In this document: piece after piece, positions 17,965 to 29,186 of the stretch
Position numbering within the stretch: position 1 is the first letter of the stretch
Layout: the number at the start of each line of letters is the position of its first letter
NCBI GenBank assembly: GCA_903867305.1
Contig: CAIPQU010000052.1
Coordinates: forward strand, 1 to 48,008
Direction: 5' to 3'
DNA length: 48,008 nt
Source: an uncultured beta proteobacterium
GTDB taxonomy: Bacteria > Pseudomonadota > Gammaproteobacteria > Burkholderiales > Burkholderiaceae
Position numbers and translations under genes: made by a program
Notes under the pieces: generated by a model
The model's input: the letters and a program-made list of their open reading frames with translations, nothing else
Databases searched by the model: none
What the model was told of the DNA's origin: nothing

Positions 17965-20315
17965 ATAGCTGTTAACTTTGCAACACTAAGAGCTAGCCAT
18001 TTGGGGCCATGTCGTGAAAAATTAACTTGCGCTTTAGTATCCGTGCCACTACCTTCAAAACTAATAATGCGCCCCTCACCAAATTTACTATGAAAAACTT
18101 GTTGCCCAATATGAAACCCATGTTCATTCGTTGATTTTGTATTTGCAACAAGTACTGATGATGCTTTCGTTGAATACGTCGGCAGTCGATCTTCACCCAA
18201 ACTAGCATTCCCCCAACTTGGATTCACTTGCCTAGAGTGACTTGACCATAAAGAATCTTTTTGTTTGGGGACTAAAATTTTTATACTCTCTTTAGGCAGC
18301 TCTTCTAAAAAACGCGAGGGTAAGTTATATCGTACCTGCCCATGTAACATTCTGGACTGAGTGTGTGAAATATACAGGCGATCTCGAGCTCTAGTTATTG
18401 CGACATACATGAGTCGGCGCTCTTCTTCTAAACCTTTATCTTCATTGAGACTATTTTCATGAGGAAATAAACCCTCTTCAAGCCCTGTGATAAAGACCGC
18501 TTTAAATTCAAGCCCTTTTGATGAGTGAACGGTCATTAACTGGACCGCATCTTGGCCAGCTTGTGCTTGATTATCTCCAGCTTCAAGCGAGGCGTGCGAT
18601 AAGAACGCCGCTAAAGGAGACATCTCTATTGGGCCTTGGGTTGCTGGCTGATCTTCAAATAATGGCTCCCCAGGAATGCTTGTATTAAATTCAATCGGTG
18701 TTAAGGCCTTTGTATCCTGACCTATACCTTCTTCAGCAATAAACGCCGTGGCTGCATTGATTAACTCTTGTAAGTTCTCAATACGATCTTGGCCTTCTTT
18801 TTCAGATAAATAATGTTGAATTAAGCCACTATTCTGAATCACGTAATCAATCAATTCCGGCAAAGTATTATTTCTTGTGGCATCTCGCAAGTGATCAATT
18901 AAGCGAATAAACCCATTTAAAGATGCGCCAGCTTTACCTTCTAAAAAACTTGCTGCTGTATACAACGAGCATTGTTGCGTTCGGGTAATGTCCTGCAAAG
19001 CCTCAATTGATCTTGCCCCAATCCCTCGCGTCGGAAAGTTAACGACGCGAGAAAAAGATGTGTCGTCATTTGGGTTCTCAAGTAAGCGTAAATAGGCTAA
19101 AGCATGCTTAATCTCAGCTCTCTCGAAGAAACGTAACCCACCATAAACTCGGTAAGGTATTGCTGCCGAAAACAAGCCATGCTCAATAATTCGCGATTGA
19201 GCATTACTACGATACAAAATAGCAATTTCACTGCGCGCATACCCTTCATGAATCAAGCTCCGAATCTCTTCAACTAGCCATCCAGCTTCAATCCCATCAC
19301 TGGCAGCCTCAAACAGTCGAACTAACTCGCCATACCCAGCATCGGTCCTGAGATTTTTTCCTAAACGCTCAGTATTATTGGCAATCAGAAAATTTGCGGT
19401 ATCAAGAATATGGCCATGAGAGCGGTAGTTTTGTTCTAACTTGACCATCAAGGGTTTAAATTGTTTTTCAAAAAGGCGCATATTCGCTACATCAGCCCCC
19501 CGAAAAGCATAAATACTTTGATCGTCATCACCCACAGCAAATACCGCCGATGGCATCTCACCACCATGATTAGATAAAAGCTTTAACCAGGCATATTGCA
19601 AGGCATTTGTGTCCTGAAACTCATCGACTAGGATGTGACGAAACCGTTGTTGATAATGCCTTCTGATAGGCTCGTGATGCTTTAATAATTCGTAAGAACG
19701 TAATAATAATTCAGAAAAATCAACCACCCCTTCACGCTGACATTGTTCTTCATAGGCGGCGTAAAGTTTAATTAACATCGCCTGAAAGTCATCGGATGGC
19801 GATAGGTCCTTAGGGCGCTGACCTTTTTCTTTAGCGTGAGAAATAAAATACTGTAACTGTTTTGGTGGATATTTCTCATCATCGACCTTTAATACTTTTA
19901 AAAGTCGCTTGATAGCCGATAATTGGTCTTGAGTATCTAAAATTTGAAAGGTTGAAGGTAACCCCGCATCCTGAAAATGGGCGCGTAAAAGGCGGTTACA
20001 AAGGCCGTGAAAGGTGCCTACCCACATCCCACGTATATTGATGGGTAACATAGCGGATAATCGAGTCAACATCTCTTTAGCAGCTTTATTGGTAAAGGTT
20101 ACGGCAAGAATACCTACCGGGGAAGCTTGGCCCGTTTGTACTAACCAAGCGATCCTAGTGGTTAGTACTTTCGTTTTGCCACTCCCGGCACCAGCCAAAA
20201 TTAAAGCGGATGGTAAATGCCCTTGAGTAGGGTTGGCGCTGAGGGTTACTGCCTCTAACTGCTCAGGATTTAAGTTATTAAGAATGTCGTTCACGAATGT
20301 TTGTTTAAATACCAA
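17961..20315 (-). CDS. uvrD: UvrD-type DNA helicase
   Basis: Superfamily 1A 3'-5' helicase for nucleotide excision and mismatch repair. Motifs in order: Walker [30 protein letters not shown] (Walker B), [30 protein letters not shown] and [10 protein letters not shown]. The C-terminus ends in a Tudor-like segment ([16 protein letters not shown]). Length 784. The start is uncertain: TTG at 20315 or GTG at 20294 (giving 777 residues); neither has a clear Shine-Dalgarno. Rep or PcrA are close relatives, but the C-terminal Tudor-like part favours UvrD/PcrA. Confidence 0.93.
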   Translation of the reverse strand: MVFKQTFVNDILNNLNPEQLEAVTLSANPTQGHLPSALILAGAGSGKTKVLTTRIAWLVQTGQASPVGILAVTFTNKAAKEMLTRLSAMLPINIRGMWVGTFHGLCNRLLRAHFQDAGLPSTFQILDTQDQLSAIKRLLKVLKVDDEKYPPKQLQYFISHAKEKGQRPKDLSPSDDFQAMLIKLYAAYEEQCQREGVVDFSELLLRSYELLKHHEPIRRHYQQRFRHILVDEFQDTNALQYAWLKLLSNHGGEMPSAVFAVGDDDQSIYAFRGADVANMRLFEKQFKPLMVKLEQNYRSHGHILDTANFLIANNTERLGKNLRTDAGYGELVRLFEAASDGIEAGWLVEEIRSLIHEGYARSEIAILYRSNAQSRIIEHGLFSAAIPYRVYGGLRFFERAEIKHALAYLRLLENPNDDTSFSRVVNFPTRGIGARSIEALQDITRTQQCSLYTAASFLEGKAGASLNGFIRLIDHLRDATRNNTLPELIDYVIQNSGLIQHYLSEKEGQDRIENLQELINAATAFIAEEGIGQDTKALTPIEFNTSIPGEPLFEDQPATQGPIEMSPLAAFLSHASLEAGDNQAQAGQDAVQLMTVHSSKGLEFKAVFITGLEEGLFPHENSLNEDKGLEEERRLMYVAITRARDRLYISHTQSRMLHGQVRYNLPSRFLEELPKESIKILVPKQKDSLWSSHSRQVNPSWGNASLGEDRLPTYSTKASSVLVANTKSTNEHGFHIGQQVFHSKFGEGRIISFEGSGTDTKAQVNFSRHGPKWLALSVAKLTAI

Positions 20316-20323
20316 ATTATAAT
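20316..20323. promoter_or_regulatory. shared palindromic -10 between uvrD and valS
   Basis: ATTATAAT is its own reverse complement and offers TATAAT on both strands: 20318-20323 for valS and 20316-20321 for uvrD. It lies inside the 38-bp gap between the valS ATG (20333) and the uvrD GTG (20294), so both transcripts would have leaders of 0 to about 20 nt. -35 hexamers are weak on both sides. Confidence 0.4.
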
Positions 20324-20332
20324 TTGAGTCAT

Positions 20333-23245
20333 ATGTCTATAAATGAAAATCCTACTCCAAAGTCCGCCAAAGAATTATCGGGAAATGCTGCGTCAGAATT
20401 AGCGAAAGCATTTGAACCGCATAAGGTGGAAAAACCCTTGCTAGAAGCTTGGGCAGAAAAAAACATCGGTGGGGTCGATTTGCAAACCGGGCGAGATAAT
20501 TTTTGTATTCAATTACCACCCCCCAATGTTACAGGGACTTTGCATATGGGGCATGCTTTTAATCAAACCATTATGGATGGCTTGACAAGGCATGCACGGA
20601 TGCAGGGTAAAAACACCCTCTGGGTTCCGGGCACCGACCATGCTGGTATCGCTACTCAAATTGTGGTTGAACGGCAGTTAGACGCTCAAAAAGTCTCACG
20701 ACATGATTTGGGTCGTGAAAAGTTCCTTGAAAAGGTGTGGGAGTGGAAAGAGAAATCTGGCTCCACCATCACGAACCAAATTCGTCGCATGGGGGCCTCG
20801 ATTGACTGGAATCATGAATACTTCACAATGAATCCTGCAATGTCCGAGGCTGTCGTGGAGGTCTTTGTATCCTTATTTGAGCAAGGTTTAATCTACCGTG
20901 GTAAACGACTCGTCAACTGGGATCCTGTTCTTGGAACCGCTGTCTCCGACCTTGAGGTCGATAGCGTCGAGGAACAAGGATTTATGTGGAAGATTCGCTA
21001 TCCATTGGTTAATGGTTCAGGATGCCTTACCGTGGCGACTACAAGGCCAGAAACCATGCTTGGCGACGTTGCTGTGATGGTTCATCCTGAGGATGAGCGC
21101 TATCGCCACCTCATCGGTCAGTTCGTTGAACTACCGTTGTGTGGGCGTCAAATTCCGATTATTGCGGATGAGTACGTGGATATGGCCTTTGGTACTGGTG
21201 TAGTTAAAGTAACCCCAGCCCACGACTTTAATGACTATGCCGTAGGGCAACGACATCAATTACCCCTAATCAATATTTTGACTCTAGACGCCAAAATTAA
21301 CCTTGACGCACCTAAGGTATACCAGGGATTAGATCGTTTCGAAGCACGTAAAAAAATTGTTAAAGACTTAGAATCCGCAGGTCTTTTGGAGGGCGTCGTA
21401 AATCATACCTTGATGGTGCCTAGAGGTGACCGCACACAGACAGTCATTGAGCCAATGCTAACAGATCAATGGTTTGTGGCGATGTCCAAACCTACGGATG
21501 CCAATCAATATATGCCTGGTGAATCGATTGCAGGAGCAGCACTTGCGGCTGTAACTAGTGGCGATATCACATTGGTGCCGGATAATTGGAATAGCACTTA
21601 TAAAGGTTGGTTAGAAAATATCCAGGACTGGTGTATCTCTCGTCAACTCTGGTGGGGTCATCAAATCCCTGCTTGGTATAAAGAGGATGGTTCTTTCATC
21701 GTAGCTCGTTGCATCGAAGATGCACAAGCCCAAGCAAAAGCTCAAGGTTATACCGGTTCATTACAACGTGATCCAGACGTTCTAGACACTTGGTTTAGTT
21801 CCGCACTTGTGCCCTTCTCTTCTTTGGGTTGGCCTCAGAAATCTGCATTACTTGATCATTTTTTACCTTCAACCGTCCTCGTCACAGGATTCGATATTAT
21901 ATTTTTCTGGGTCGCTCGGATGGTAATGATGACATGCCACTTTACGGGTAAAGTGCCTTTTGAAAAAGTCTATGTCCATGGACTTGTGCGGGATTCAGAA
22001 GGTCAAAAAATGAGTAAGTCCAAAGGAAATACCTTAGACCCTCTCGATTTGATCGATGGCATTAGTTTGGATGATCTTTTAGCCAAAAGAACACAAGGTT
22101 TAATGAACCCAAAACAAGAAGAGTCTATTACCCAGAAAACTAAAAAGGAATTTCCACAAGGAATACCTCCATTTGGAACGGATGCTCTGCGCTTTACCTT
22201 TGCCTCGATGGCAACCCTTGGACGCAATATCAATTTTGATCAAAAGCGTTGTGAAGGCTATCGAAATTTTTGTAATAAACTTTGGAATGCAACGCGCTTT
22301 GTTTTAATGAATTGCTCTGGCAGTGATGAAGATAACGGTTTTGCACCCTGTGCCGGTGATTGTGGTCCTGATGGCTACTTACATTTTTCCGTAGCAGATC
22401 GGTGGATTGTTTCCTTATTACAACGTGTTGAGGCTGATATTGATCGTGGCTTTAAAGAGTATCGTTTTGACATGATTGCTAACTCCCTCTATCAATTTGT
22501 TTGGGATGAATACTGCGACTGGTATCTTGAACTTGCCAAGGTTCAATTACAAAGTGGCTCGCTGGCAAGTCAACGTGCCACCAGAAGAACTTTATTAAGG
22601 GTTCTAGAAACGATACTTCGCTTATCACATCCTCTAATTCCATTCATCACTGAAGAGCTTTGGCAAACAGTTGCTCCGAAGTCGGGTAAAGATTTATCGA
22701 AATGTCTAAAACAGACGATTGCATTACAACCCTACCCCGTTGCGCAAATGGATAAATTAGATGAAAAAAGTGAACTTTGGGTACGTGATTTAAAAATGCT
22801 CATTGATGCCTGCAGAAACTTACGTGGTGAGATGCAAATTTCTCCAGCAACTAAAGTGCCACTAATTATTCAAGGCGATGCTTCAATATTAGAGGAATAT
22901 AGCCCTTATCTTTTAAGCCTTGCTAAGCTTTCAAAGGTTGTAATTGATACAAGCGGCTCTCAAATTGACCTCAAAGCGAATCAAGCCCCAGTGGTAATGG
23001 TCAATAACTGTCGATTACTACTTGAAGTAGAAGTAGATATTGCCGCTGAAAAGATAAGGATCGATAAAGAAATTACTCGATTAGAATCAGAAATAGTAAA
23101 AGCTCACGCAAAACTTAGTAATAAAAGCTTCGTTGAAAGAGCGCCTGCAGAAGTGGTCGCTCAAGAAAATCAACGTTTAAATGAATTTACTTCTCTTGTA
23201 GAAAAACTTCGTACGCAAAAAGAACGTCTTCAAACACCTACTTAA
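20333..23245 (+). CDS. valS: valyl-tRNA synthetase
   Basis: Class I synthetase charging tRNA-Val. Signature motifs: [15 protein letters not shown] (HIGH type) and QKMSKSKGN (KMSKS). An editing domain lies between the two halves (about 200-400), followed by the anticodon-binding domain and a C-terminal coiled-coil arm (last ~70 residues, [16 protein letters not shown]). 970 residues from ATG 20333; a TTG three codons upstream is possible. No Shine-Dalgarno precedes it and a TATAAT ends 9 nt upstream, so a leaderless transcript is possible. galU follows by 9 nt. Confidence 0.97.
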   Translation: MSINENPTPKSAKELSGNAASELAKAFEPHKVEKPLLEAWAEKNIGGVDLQTGRDNFCIQLPPPNVTGTLHMGHAFNQTIMDGLTRHARMQGKNTLWVPGTDHAGIATQIVVERQLDAQKVSRHDLGREKFLEKVWEWKEKSGSTITNQIRRMGASIDWNHEYFTMNPAMSEAVVEVFVSLFEQGLIYRGKRLVNWDPVLGTAVSDLEVDSVEEQGFMWKIRYPLVNGSGCLTVATTRPETMLGDVAVMVHPEDERYRHLIGQFVELPLCGRQIPIIADEYVDMAFGTGVVKVTPAHDFNDYAVGQRHQLPLINILTLDAKINLDAPKVYQGLDRFEARKKIVKDLESAGLLEGVVNHTLMVPRGDRTQTVIEPMLTDQWFVAMSKPTDANQYMPGESIAGAALAAVTSGDITLVPDNWNSTYKGWLENIQDWCISRQLWWGHQIPAWYKEDGSFIVARCIEDAQAQAKAQGYTGSLQRDPDVLDTWFSSALVPFSSLGWPQKSALLDHFLPSTVLVTGFDIIFFWVARMVMMTCHFTGKVPFEKVYVHGLVRDSEGQKMSKSKGNTLDPLDLIDGISLDDLLAKRTQGLMNPKQEESITQKTKKEFPQGIPPFGTDALRFTFASMATLGRNINFDQKRCEGYRNFCNKLWNATRFVLMNCSGSDEDNGFAPCAGDCGPDGYLHFSVADRWIVSLLQRVEADIDRGFKEYRFDMIANSLYQFVWDEYCDWYLELAKVQLQSGSLASQRATRRTLLRVLETILRLSHPLIPFITEELWQTVAPKSGKDLSKCLKQTIALQPYPVAQMDKLDEKSELWVRDLKMLIDACRNLRGEMQISPATKVPLIIQGDASILEEYSPYLLSLAKLSKVVIDTSGSQIDLKANQAPVVMVNNCRLLLEVEVDIAAEKIRIDKEITRLESEIVKAHAKLSNKSFVERAPAEVVAQENQRLNEFTSLVEKLRTQKERLQTPT

Positions 23246-23254
23246 AAGCTAAAT

Positions 23255-24121
23255 ATGAAAAATAATGTCTTCAAAGCAGTATTTCCGGTAGCTGGACTGG
23301 GTACACGTTTTTTGCCTGCGACCAAAGCAATGCCCAAAGAAATGCTTACCGTAGTAGATAAGCCGTTGATTCAATACGCCGTAGAAGAGGCTATTGCTGC
23401 AGGAATCACTGAGTTAATTTTTGTGACCGGTCGTTCAAAAAGAGCGATTGAAGATCATTTTGATAAAGCATATGAATTAGAAAACGAGCTCGAGCAAAAA
23501 AATAAAAAAGACCTCCTAGAAATTGTTCAAAATATTAAGCCTAGTCATGTCGATTGTGTATATGTCAGGCAAGCAGAAGCTCTTGGTCTAGGTCATGCAA
23601 TTTTGTGCGCAGAAAAGCTCGTGGGTGATGACCCTTTTGCTGTGATTCTTGCGGACGATCTGCTCACTGGTTCGCCTCCAGTTCTCGATCAAATGATCAA
23701 AATCTTTCAACATTATCGATGCTCAATTATCGGTGTAGAAAAAATCTCTCCCGAACAAAGCCGCTCTTATGGTGTAATCGATGGCAAAAAATGGAATGAT
23801 AATATTTTTCAACTCGCCAATATTGTTGAAAAACCTGCTCCAGAAAACGCTCCATCCAATATGGGGGTTGTTGGTCGCTATGTTTTAACGGCGAATATCT
23901 TTAGTCAAATACGTCAACTCAACCCAGGTGCTGGTGGTGAATATCAACTGACTGATGCTATTCAAGCACTGATTCAGAAAGAGCAAGTCCTAGCTTATGA
24001 ATACGAGGGAATTCGCTATGATTGTGGCAGCAAGCTAGGCTATTTAAAGGCAACCGTTGAATTTGCACTTAATCATCCAGAGGTTGGTGCAGAATTTGCT
24101 GAGTTTTTAAAAAATCGTTAA
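23255..24121 (+). CDS. galU: UTP-glucose-1-phosphate uridylyltransferase
   Basis: Makes UDP-glucose for surface polysaccharides and trehalose/galactose metabolism. The N-terminal nucleotide-binding motif FPVAGLGTRFLPATKAMPKEML and the substrate segment VEKPAPENAPSNMGVVGRY are clear. Length 288 is typical. It follows valS by 9 nt, so the two may share a transcript, and converges with tusA across 3 bp. Confidence 0.96.
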   Translation: MKNNVFKAVFPVAGLGTRFLPATKAMPKEMLTVVDKPLIQYAVEEAIAAGITELIFVTGRSKRAIEDHFDKAYELENELEQKNKKDLLEIVQNIKPSHVDCVYVRQAEALGLGHAILCAEKLVGDDPFAVILADDLLTGSPPVLDQMIKIFQHYRCSIIGVEKISPEQSRSYGVIDGKKWNDNIFQLANIVEKPAPENAPSNMGVVGRYVLTANIFSQIRQLNPGAGGEYQLTDAIQALIQKEQVLAYEYEGIRYDCGSKLGYLKATVEFALNHPEVGAEFAEFLKNR

Positions 24122-24130
24122 AAATTAACG
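24109..24130 (-). terminator. weak terminator after alaS-tusA
   Basis: On the minus strand, CGTTAA-TTT-TTAACG (24116-24130) is followed by A and TTTTTT. The stem is only 6 bp and A/T-rich, and overlaps the galU stop on the other strand, so termination may be partial. Confidence 0.4.
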
Positions 24131-24361
24131 CCGCTGAAGATAAAAAATAAAGACATCATCATTCACTTCAGAGCCAATTAATTCATTTCCGGTTTGTTTC
24201 GCAAACATGGGAATATCATGCTCAGCGCCACGATCGGTTGCTCTGATTTTAAGAACTTGGCCTGTCTGCATATCCGATAAAGCTTTTTTTGTTCTCAGCA
24301 CAGGAAGAGGACAAATCATGCCAATACAATCCAACTCTTTATCAATGTGTGTAGGTATCAT
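24125..24361 (-). CDS. TusA-family sulfurtransferase
   Basis: Small sulfur-carrier protein of the TusA/YedF/SirA family. The 78 residues carry the conserved [20 protein letters not shown] motif, with the active cysteine in CPxP, and the typical beta-alpha-beta layout. TusA itself relays sulfur for tRNA thiolation, but paralogues serve molybdenum cofactor or sulfur oxidation, so the exact role is open. Its ATG overlaps the alaS stop (ATGA), suggesting coupled translation. Confidence 0.88.
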   Translation of the reverse strand: MIPTHIDKELDCIGMICPLPVLRTKKALSDMQTGQVLKIRATDRGAEHDIPMFAKQTGNELIGSEVNDDVFIFYLQRR

Positions 24362-27000
24362 AAATGCTCCTCAAACCATGTTGTCAAACTAGCAAGCGCC
24401 TTGGGTAATTCTGCAGGGTTACTTCCTCCAGCCATCGCCATATCTGGTTTACCACCACCTTTGCCACCGACCTGCTGCGCCACAAAATTAACAATCTCTC
24501 CAGCCTTCACTTTAGAAACTAAATCAGCTGTCACTCCTGCGATTATTTGAACCTTACCGTCTTGCGTCGTCGCTAAAACGATAACTCCAGATTTCAATTT
24601 ATTTTTAATTTGATCCAGCGTTTCTCGAAGCGCTTTCACATCTACAGACTCTAGAAGTGCCACTAAAGTATTGCAAGATTTAATGGTGACTACTTGGGAT
24701 AAGAGCTCCTCACCTTGACTTGCTGCCATTTTCGATTTGGTACGCTCTAGATCTTTTTCTAAAGCCTTCATCTGATCTTGTAATTGAACTAAGCGATGCT
24801 TTAATTCATCGGGATGTGCTTTTAAAGTCGAGGCTAATTGCCAAATCTGTTCATCCATCTTTTGAACACGTGTCAAAGCATTCTCACCAGTAATAGCTTC
24901 AATCCGTCGAATACCTGCAGCAACCCCACTTTCTGCAATAATTTTAAATAAACCAATATCACCAGTCCGATGCACGTGAGTACCGCCACACAACTCTTTT
25001 GAGGATCCTATTTCTAGAACTCTGACCTCTTCTCCATACTTTTCACCAAACAACATCATGGCCCCCGTTTTCTGAGCATCATCAATTTTCATTGTTGTCG
25101 CAGATGTGGGGCTATTGGTTAATATTTCTGCATTAACTAATTGTTCAATTTTTATCAATTCTTCTCGAGACACCGAGTTCATATGAACAAAATCAAATCG
25201 AGTCTTATCAGCATCAACTAAAGACCCCTTTTGCTGAACATGCCCTCCTAAAACCTCACGAAGTGCTTTGTGCATGAGGTGAGTAGCACTATGATTCCTC
25301 ATAATTGCCTTACGCTTGGCATCATCCACTCGCGGATGTAGAAGATCACCAACCTTGAGGGTGCCTTCTAGTAGAGCTCCATGATGACCGAAGACATCAG
25401 CTTGAATCTTGATCGTATCTTCCACCTGAAAAAGAGCTGACTGGTTTTTGAGCTCTCCACAATCCCCTACTTGTCCACCAGACTCAGCATAGAAAGGTGT
25501 CCGATCCAAAACAATGACGGCATCATCACCACTTTTAATTTCCTGTACAAGAGAACCATCAACATAGATCGCCTGAATCATTGCTTTTTCAATAGAGAGA
25601 TGTTCGTAACCGACAAATTGTGTGGCGTCACCAACATACTCAAGACCTTGTGCCATTTTAAATTTACCAGCTGCGCGCGCTAGATTTCTCTGTTGCTCCA
25701 TCGCTTGTTCAAAGCCAGCACTATCAACCTGGACATTTTTCTCACGACAGACGTCCGCGGTAAGATCTAATGGGAATCCAAAAGTATCGTGTAATTTAAA
25801 TGCAATCGAACCATCTAAAACAGGATGTTCAGTATTGTGGGGTACCTTTGATAAAGCATGTTCCAGTATTTCCATACCATTTGCTATGGTTTGAAAGAAA
25901 CGTTCTTCTTCTTGTTTAATAACTTCGGTAATGCGATTTTTCTGAGCTGCCAAATCAGGATATGCCTGCCCCATCTCTTGGACTAAAGCTTCAACAAGTC
26001 GATAAAAGAAAGGTGCTCTTGCTCCCAACTTATATCCATGACGAATTGCCCGTCGAGTAATTCGACGTAATACATAGCCTCGTCCTGCATTACCGGGAAT
26101 CACGCCATCCGCAACGGTAAAACTACATGCGCGAATGTGGTCGGCAATCACTTTTAATGAAGGGCTTTGTATATCAACATCCACACCACTAGAAGCCTCC
26201 ACAGATGCCTTTGCTGCATCGATGAGATGAACAAATAAATCAATTTCGTAATTAGAATGAACATGTTGTAATACGGCCGAAATTCGCTCCAACCCCATGC
26301 CCGTATCGACACTTTTCTTGGGTAGTGAATGCATAACACCATTTTCATCACGATTAAATTGCATGAAAACGTTGTTCCAAATCTCAATAAAACGATCGCC
26401 ATCCTCATCAGGGCTGCCTGGAGGACCGCCAGGGATGTCCTCGCCATGATCGTAAAAAATTTCAGTGCAGGGGCCACATGGTCCTGTATCACCCATCATC
26501 CAAAAATTATCAGACGCATACCTTGAGCCCTTGTTATCGCCAATACGAATGACTCTTTCAGGTGATACGCCAATCTTTTTAGTCCAAATATCATATGCCT
26601 CATCGTCCTCGGCATAGACCGTGACAATCAGTTTTTCTTTCGGTAATTTAAAAACGCCTGTAAGCAATTCCCAAGCATATTGAATAGCCTCTTCTTTAAA
26701 GTAATCTCCAAAGGAAAAGTTACCCAACATCTCAAAAAAAGTATGATGTCTCGCCGTATAGCCTACGTTATCAAGATCATTGTGCTTACCCCCTGCGCGA
26801 ATACATTTTTGGGCAGTAGTTGCTCTTGAATAAGCACGCTTATCAAAGCCCAAAAAGACATCTTTAAACTGGTTCATACCAGCATTAGTAAAGAGCAGTG
26901 TGGGGTCATCTCCAGGCACTACTGGGCTGGAATTAACGATTTGGTGACCTTTGGAGGCAAAAAAATCGAGAAAACTTTGTCTTATTTCATTAACTTTCAT
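24358..27000 (-). CDS. alaS: alanyl-tRNA synthetase
   Basis: Class II synthetase charging tRNA-Ala. The N-terminal catalytic domain is complete ([52 protein letters not shown]). The editing domain has zinc ligands in HSATHLMH and CGGTH, and the C-terminal DHHA1 domain ends in [15 protein letters not shown]. Length 880 is normal. It overlaps tusA by 4 bp downstream. The start is ATG at 27000; upstream is the 151-bp gap to tctB. Confidence 0.97.
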   Translation of the reverse strand: MKVNEIRQSFLDFFASKGHQIVNSSPVVPGDDPTLLFTNAGMNQFKDVFLGFDKRAYSRATTAQKCIRAGGKHNDLDNVGYTARHHTFFEMLGNFSFGDYFKEEAIQYAWELLTGVFKLPKEKLIVTVYAEDDEAYDIWTKKIGVSPERVIRIGDNKGSRYASDNFWMMGDTGPCGPCTEIFYDHGEDIPGGPPGSPDEDGDRFIEIWNNVFMQFNRDENGVMHSLPKKSVDTGMGLERISAVLQHVHSNYEIDLFVHLIDAAKASVEASSGVDVDIQSPSLKVIADHIRACSFTVADGVIPGNAGRGYVLRRITRRAIRHGYKLGARAPFFYRLVEALVQEMGQAYPDLAAQKNRITEVIKQEEERFFQTIANGMEILEHALSKVPHNTEHPVLDGSIAFKLHDTFGFPLDLTADVCREKNVQVDSAGFEQAMEQQRNLARAAGKFKMAQGLEYVGDATQFVGYEHLSIEKAMIQAIYVDGSLVQEIKSGDDAVIVLDRTPFYAESGGQVGDCGELKNQSALFQVEDTIKIQADVFGHHGALLEGTLKVGDLLHPRVDDAKRKAIMRNHSATHLMHKALREVLGGHVQQKGSLVDADKTRFDFVHMNSVSREELIKIEQLVNAEILTNSPTSATTMKIDDAQKTGAMMLFGEKYGEEVRVLEIGSSKELCGGTHVHRTGDIGLFKIIAESGVAAGIRRIEAITGENALTRVQKMDEQIWQLASTLKAHPDELKHRLVQLQDQMKALEKDLERTKSKMAASQGEELLSQVVTIKSCNTLVALLESVDVKALRETLDQIKNKLKSGVIVLATTQDGKVQIIAGVTADLVSKVKAGEIVNFVAQQVGGKGGGKPDMAMAGGSNPAELPKALASLTTWFEEHL

Positions 27001-27140
27001 ATATATAATTATCTCATCCCAAAGTTTGAAACGAAAATCTCACAGCTTTTTGTTATTTAATCACATCATAAGGGGAAACCCTAAGAGTTCTATTTTGAGT
27101 TTGAACTTACAATCACACATCGCTGTTTAAACAATTATTT

Positions 27141-27154
27141 AGGAGTGGTAATTG
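27141..27154 (+). promoter_or_regulatory. Shine-Dalgarno that fixes the tctB TTG start
   Basis: AGGAG at 27141-27145 lies 6 nt before TTG at 27152-27154. The next in-frame ATG (27179) lacks such a site, so the TTG is the likely start. Confidence 0.65.
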
Positions 27155-27613
27155 AAGATAAAGAATTATAAAGACTTCATGTCGGGAGTTATGTTTATTG
27201 CATTTGGTGCTTTTTTTGCCATTCTTGGACGTGGATATCAAATGGGCACTCCGGCAAAGATGGGGTCAGGATATTTTCCATTTTGGTTAGGTGTGGTTCT
27301 TGGATTGTTAGGTCTGGCTGTTTTATTGAAATCTCTCGCCGCAGATACAGAAGATTCAAGTCTTGGTAAATGGGATTGGAAGTCAGTTGCTTGGGTAACA
27401 GGTTCTGTTTTAGTTTTTGCCGTCTGTTTACCTTTGCTAGGCATTGTTATTTCATTAGTAGCACTTGTTTATATCTCTGCCCTCGCAAGCCATGAATTTA
27501 ATTGGAAGCAAACTTTTGTGAATGCGCTGATTTTGATTTTTATTGCCTACGGTGCTTTTGTTTGGGGCTTGAAACTTCAATTCCCCGTATGGCCACCGTT
27601 TCTGACAAACTAA
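27152..27613 (+). CDS. tctB: TctB-family small membrane subunit of a tripartite carboxylate transporter
   Basis: 153-residue membrane protein with four hydrophobic segments (about 8-28, 45-62, 82-110 and 122-142), as expected for TctB, the small membrane subunit of TTT transporters. These import carboxylates such as citrate or tricarballylate using a periplasmic binding protein and the ion gradient. It directly precedes tctA. The start is TTG, supported by AGGAG. No TctC binding-protein gene lies beside it. Confidence 0.88.
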   Translation: MKIKNYKDFMSGVMFIAFGAFFAILGRGYQMGTPAKMGSGYFPFWLGVVLGLLGLAVLLKSLAADTEDSSLGKWDWKSVAWVTGSVLVFAVCLPLLGIVISLVALVYISALASHEFNWKQTFVNALILIFIAYGAFVWGLKLQFPVWPPFLTN

Positions 27614-27650
27614 TTTTTATCAAAATATATACTTAGAAAGAAAATACCCG

Positions 27651-29153
27651 ATGGATCTGTTAAGTAATCTTTCATTAGGCTTCGCAACTGCGTTTACCCT
27701 ACAAAATTTAGCATACTGCCTAATTGGTTGTATCCTTGGAACTCTCATTGGCGTTTTGCCAGGACTGGGGCCAATTGCAACCATCGCGATGCTTTTGCCT
27801 GCGACCTATGCCCTCCCTCCAATCGCAGCATTAATTATGTTGGCCGGTATTTATTACGGTGCCCAATATGGTGGCTCTACAACGGCGATTCTCATTAACA
27901 TCCCCGGCGAATCATCCTCGGTGGTGACCGCAATCGATGGTTACCAAATGGCTAGAAATGGTCGAGCGGGTGTGGCACTCTTTACTGCTGGTGTTGGCTC
28001 ATTCTTTGCTGGATGCGTAGCTACATTAGTGTTAGCTGCTTTTGCTGCTCCATTATCAGAATTAGCCTTCAAGTTTGGTCCGGCGGAATACTTCTCCCTT
28101 ATGGTACTTGGTCTGATTGGTGCGGTGGTTTTAGCTTCTGGATCTCTAATTAAAGCGATTGCCATGATTGTGCTTGGTTTATTGATGGGTTTAGTTGGAA
28201 CGGACGTAAATTCAGGTACTTCTCGATACGCCTTTGATGTTCCTCAACTCACTGATGGCTTAGGTTTCGTTTCCGTTGCGATGGGTGTTTTTGGATTTGC
28301 TGAAATTATGGTGAATTTAGAGCAAAAAGAAAAACGTGAAACATTCTTGAAAAAAGTGACAAATTTGTGGCCTTCAAAAGCAGACTTCAAGCGAATGATT
28401 GCTCCGATTCTGCGCGGCACGCTCCTCGGTTCTATTTTAGGTATTCTCCCTGGTGGCGGAGCTGCTCTCGCCTCTTTTGGTGCTTATTCACTCGAGAAAA
28501 AAGTTTCTAAATATGGTCACGAGTTTGGTAAGGGTGCTATTGAGGGTGTTGCTGCTCCTGAAAGTGCGAATAACGCCGCAGCTCAAACTTCCTTTATCCC
28601 TTTACTGACACTAGGTATCCCACCAAATGCTGTGATGGCCTTAATGGTCGGTGCGATGACAATTCACAATATTCAGCCGGGTCCTCAGGTGATGACGAGT
28701 AATCCTGCCCTCTTTTGGGGTCTGATTGCGTCCATGTGGATTGGTAATTTCATGTTGATTATTTTGAATTTACCAATGATTGGTGTATGGGTTAAATTGT
28801 TAACTATTCCTTATCGCCACCTTTACCCAGCAATTTTGGTCTTTTGCTGTATTGGTGTGTACTCTGTAAACAACACAGTCTTTGATATTTATTTAACCGC
28901 TATGTTCGGTATCCTAGGTTACATGTTTACGAAGTTACAGTGCGAAGCTCCTCCATTACTCCTCGGTTTTGTTTTAGGGCCTATGATGGAAGAGAACTTC
29001 CGCCGTGCTTTATTGCTTTCCCGTGGTGACTTTACTGTTTTTGTGACGCGCCCGCTATCTGGATGTCTTTTATTAACGTCAGTGATTTTAGTTGTACTCG
29101 TGTCCGTTCCGGCATTTAAGAAAACAAGGGAAGAAGCTTTCGTCGAAGATTGA
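27651..29153 (+). CDS. tctA: TctA-family large membrane subunit of a tripartite carboxylate transporter
   Basis: 500-residue permease with about a dozen membrane segments. Family motifs are visible: GVLPGLGPIATIAMLLP near residue 40, YYGAQYGGSTTAILINIPGE, and a matching second half with LPGGGAALASFGAY and APESANNAAAQTSFIPLLTLGIP, reflecting the internal duplication of TctA. AGAAAG precedes the ATG. It follows tctB by 37 nt; its stop codon overlaps the -35 box of the glnS promoter. The substrate is unknown without the binding protein. Confidence 0.93.
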   Translation: MDLLSNLSLGFATAFTLQNLAYCLIGCILGTLIGVLPGLGPIATIAMLLPATYALPPIAALIMLAGIYYGAQYGGSTTAILINIPGESSSVVTAIDGYQMARNGRAGVALFTAGVGSFFAGCVATLVLAAFAAPLSELAFKFGPAEYFSLMVLGLIGAVVLASGSLIKAIAMIVLGLLMGLVGTDVNSGTSRYAFDVPQLTDGLGFVSVAMGVFGFAEIMVNLEQKEKRETFLKKVTNLWPSKADFKRMIAPILRGTLLGSILGILPGGGAALASFGAYSLEKKVSKYGHEFGKGAIEGVAAPESANNAAAQTSFIPLLTLGIPPNAVMALMVGAMTIHNIQPGPQVMTSNPALFWGLIASMWIGNFMLIILNLPMIGVWVKLLTIPYRHLYPAILVFCCIGVYSVNNTVFDIYLTAMFGILGYMFTKLQCEAPPLLLGFVLGPMMEENFRRALLLSRGDFTVFVTRPLSGCLLLTSVILVVLVSVPAFKKTREEAFVED

Positions 29154-29178
29154 TGAAGTTTTCAAGGCACATTACAAT
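29150..29178 (+). promoter_or_regulatory. glnS promoter giving a leaderless or near-leaderless mRNA
   Basis: -35 TTGATG (29150-29155), 17-bp spacer, -10 TACAAT (29173-29178). The ATG of glnS is at 29187, only 8 nt after the -10, so transcription should start at or within a few bases of the start codon. The -35 overlaps the tctA stop codon. Confidence 0.6.
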
Positions 29179-29186
29179 ATGTGTCT

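Noticed and set aside
27001..27151. Regulatory RNA in the alaS/tctB gap
   Set aside because: Only a 4-bp GAAA-loop stem and poor promoter matches were found; apart from the tctB Shine-Dalgarno nothing can be supported.
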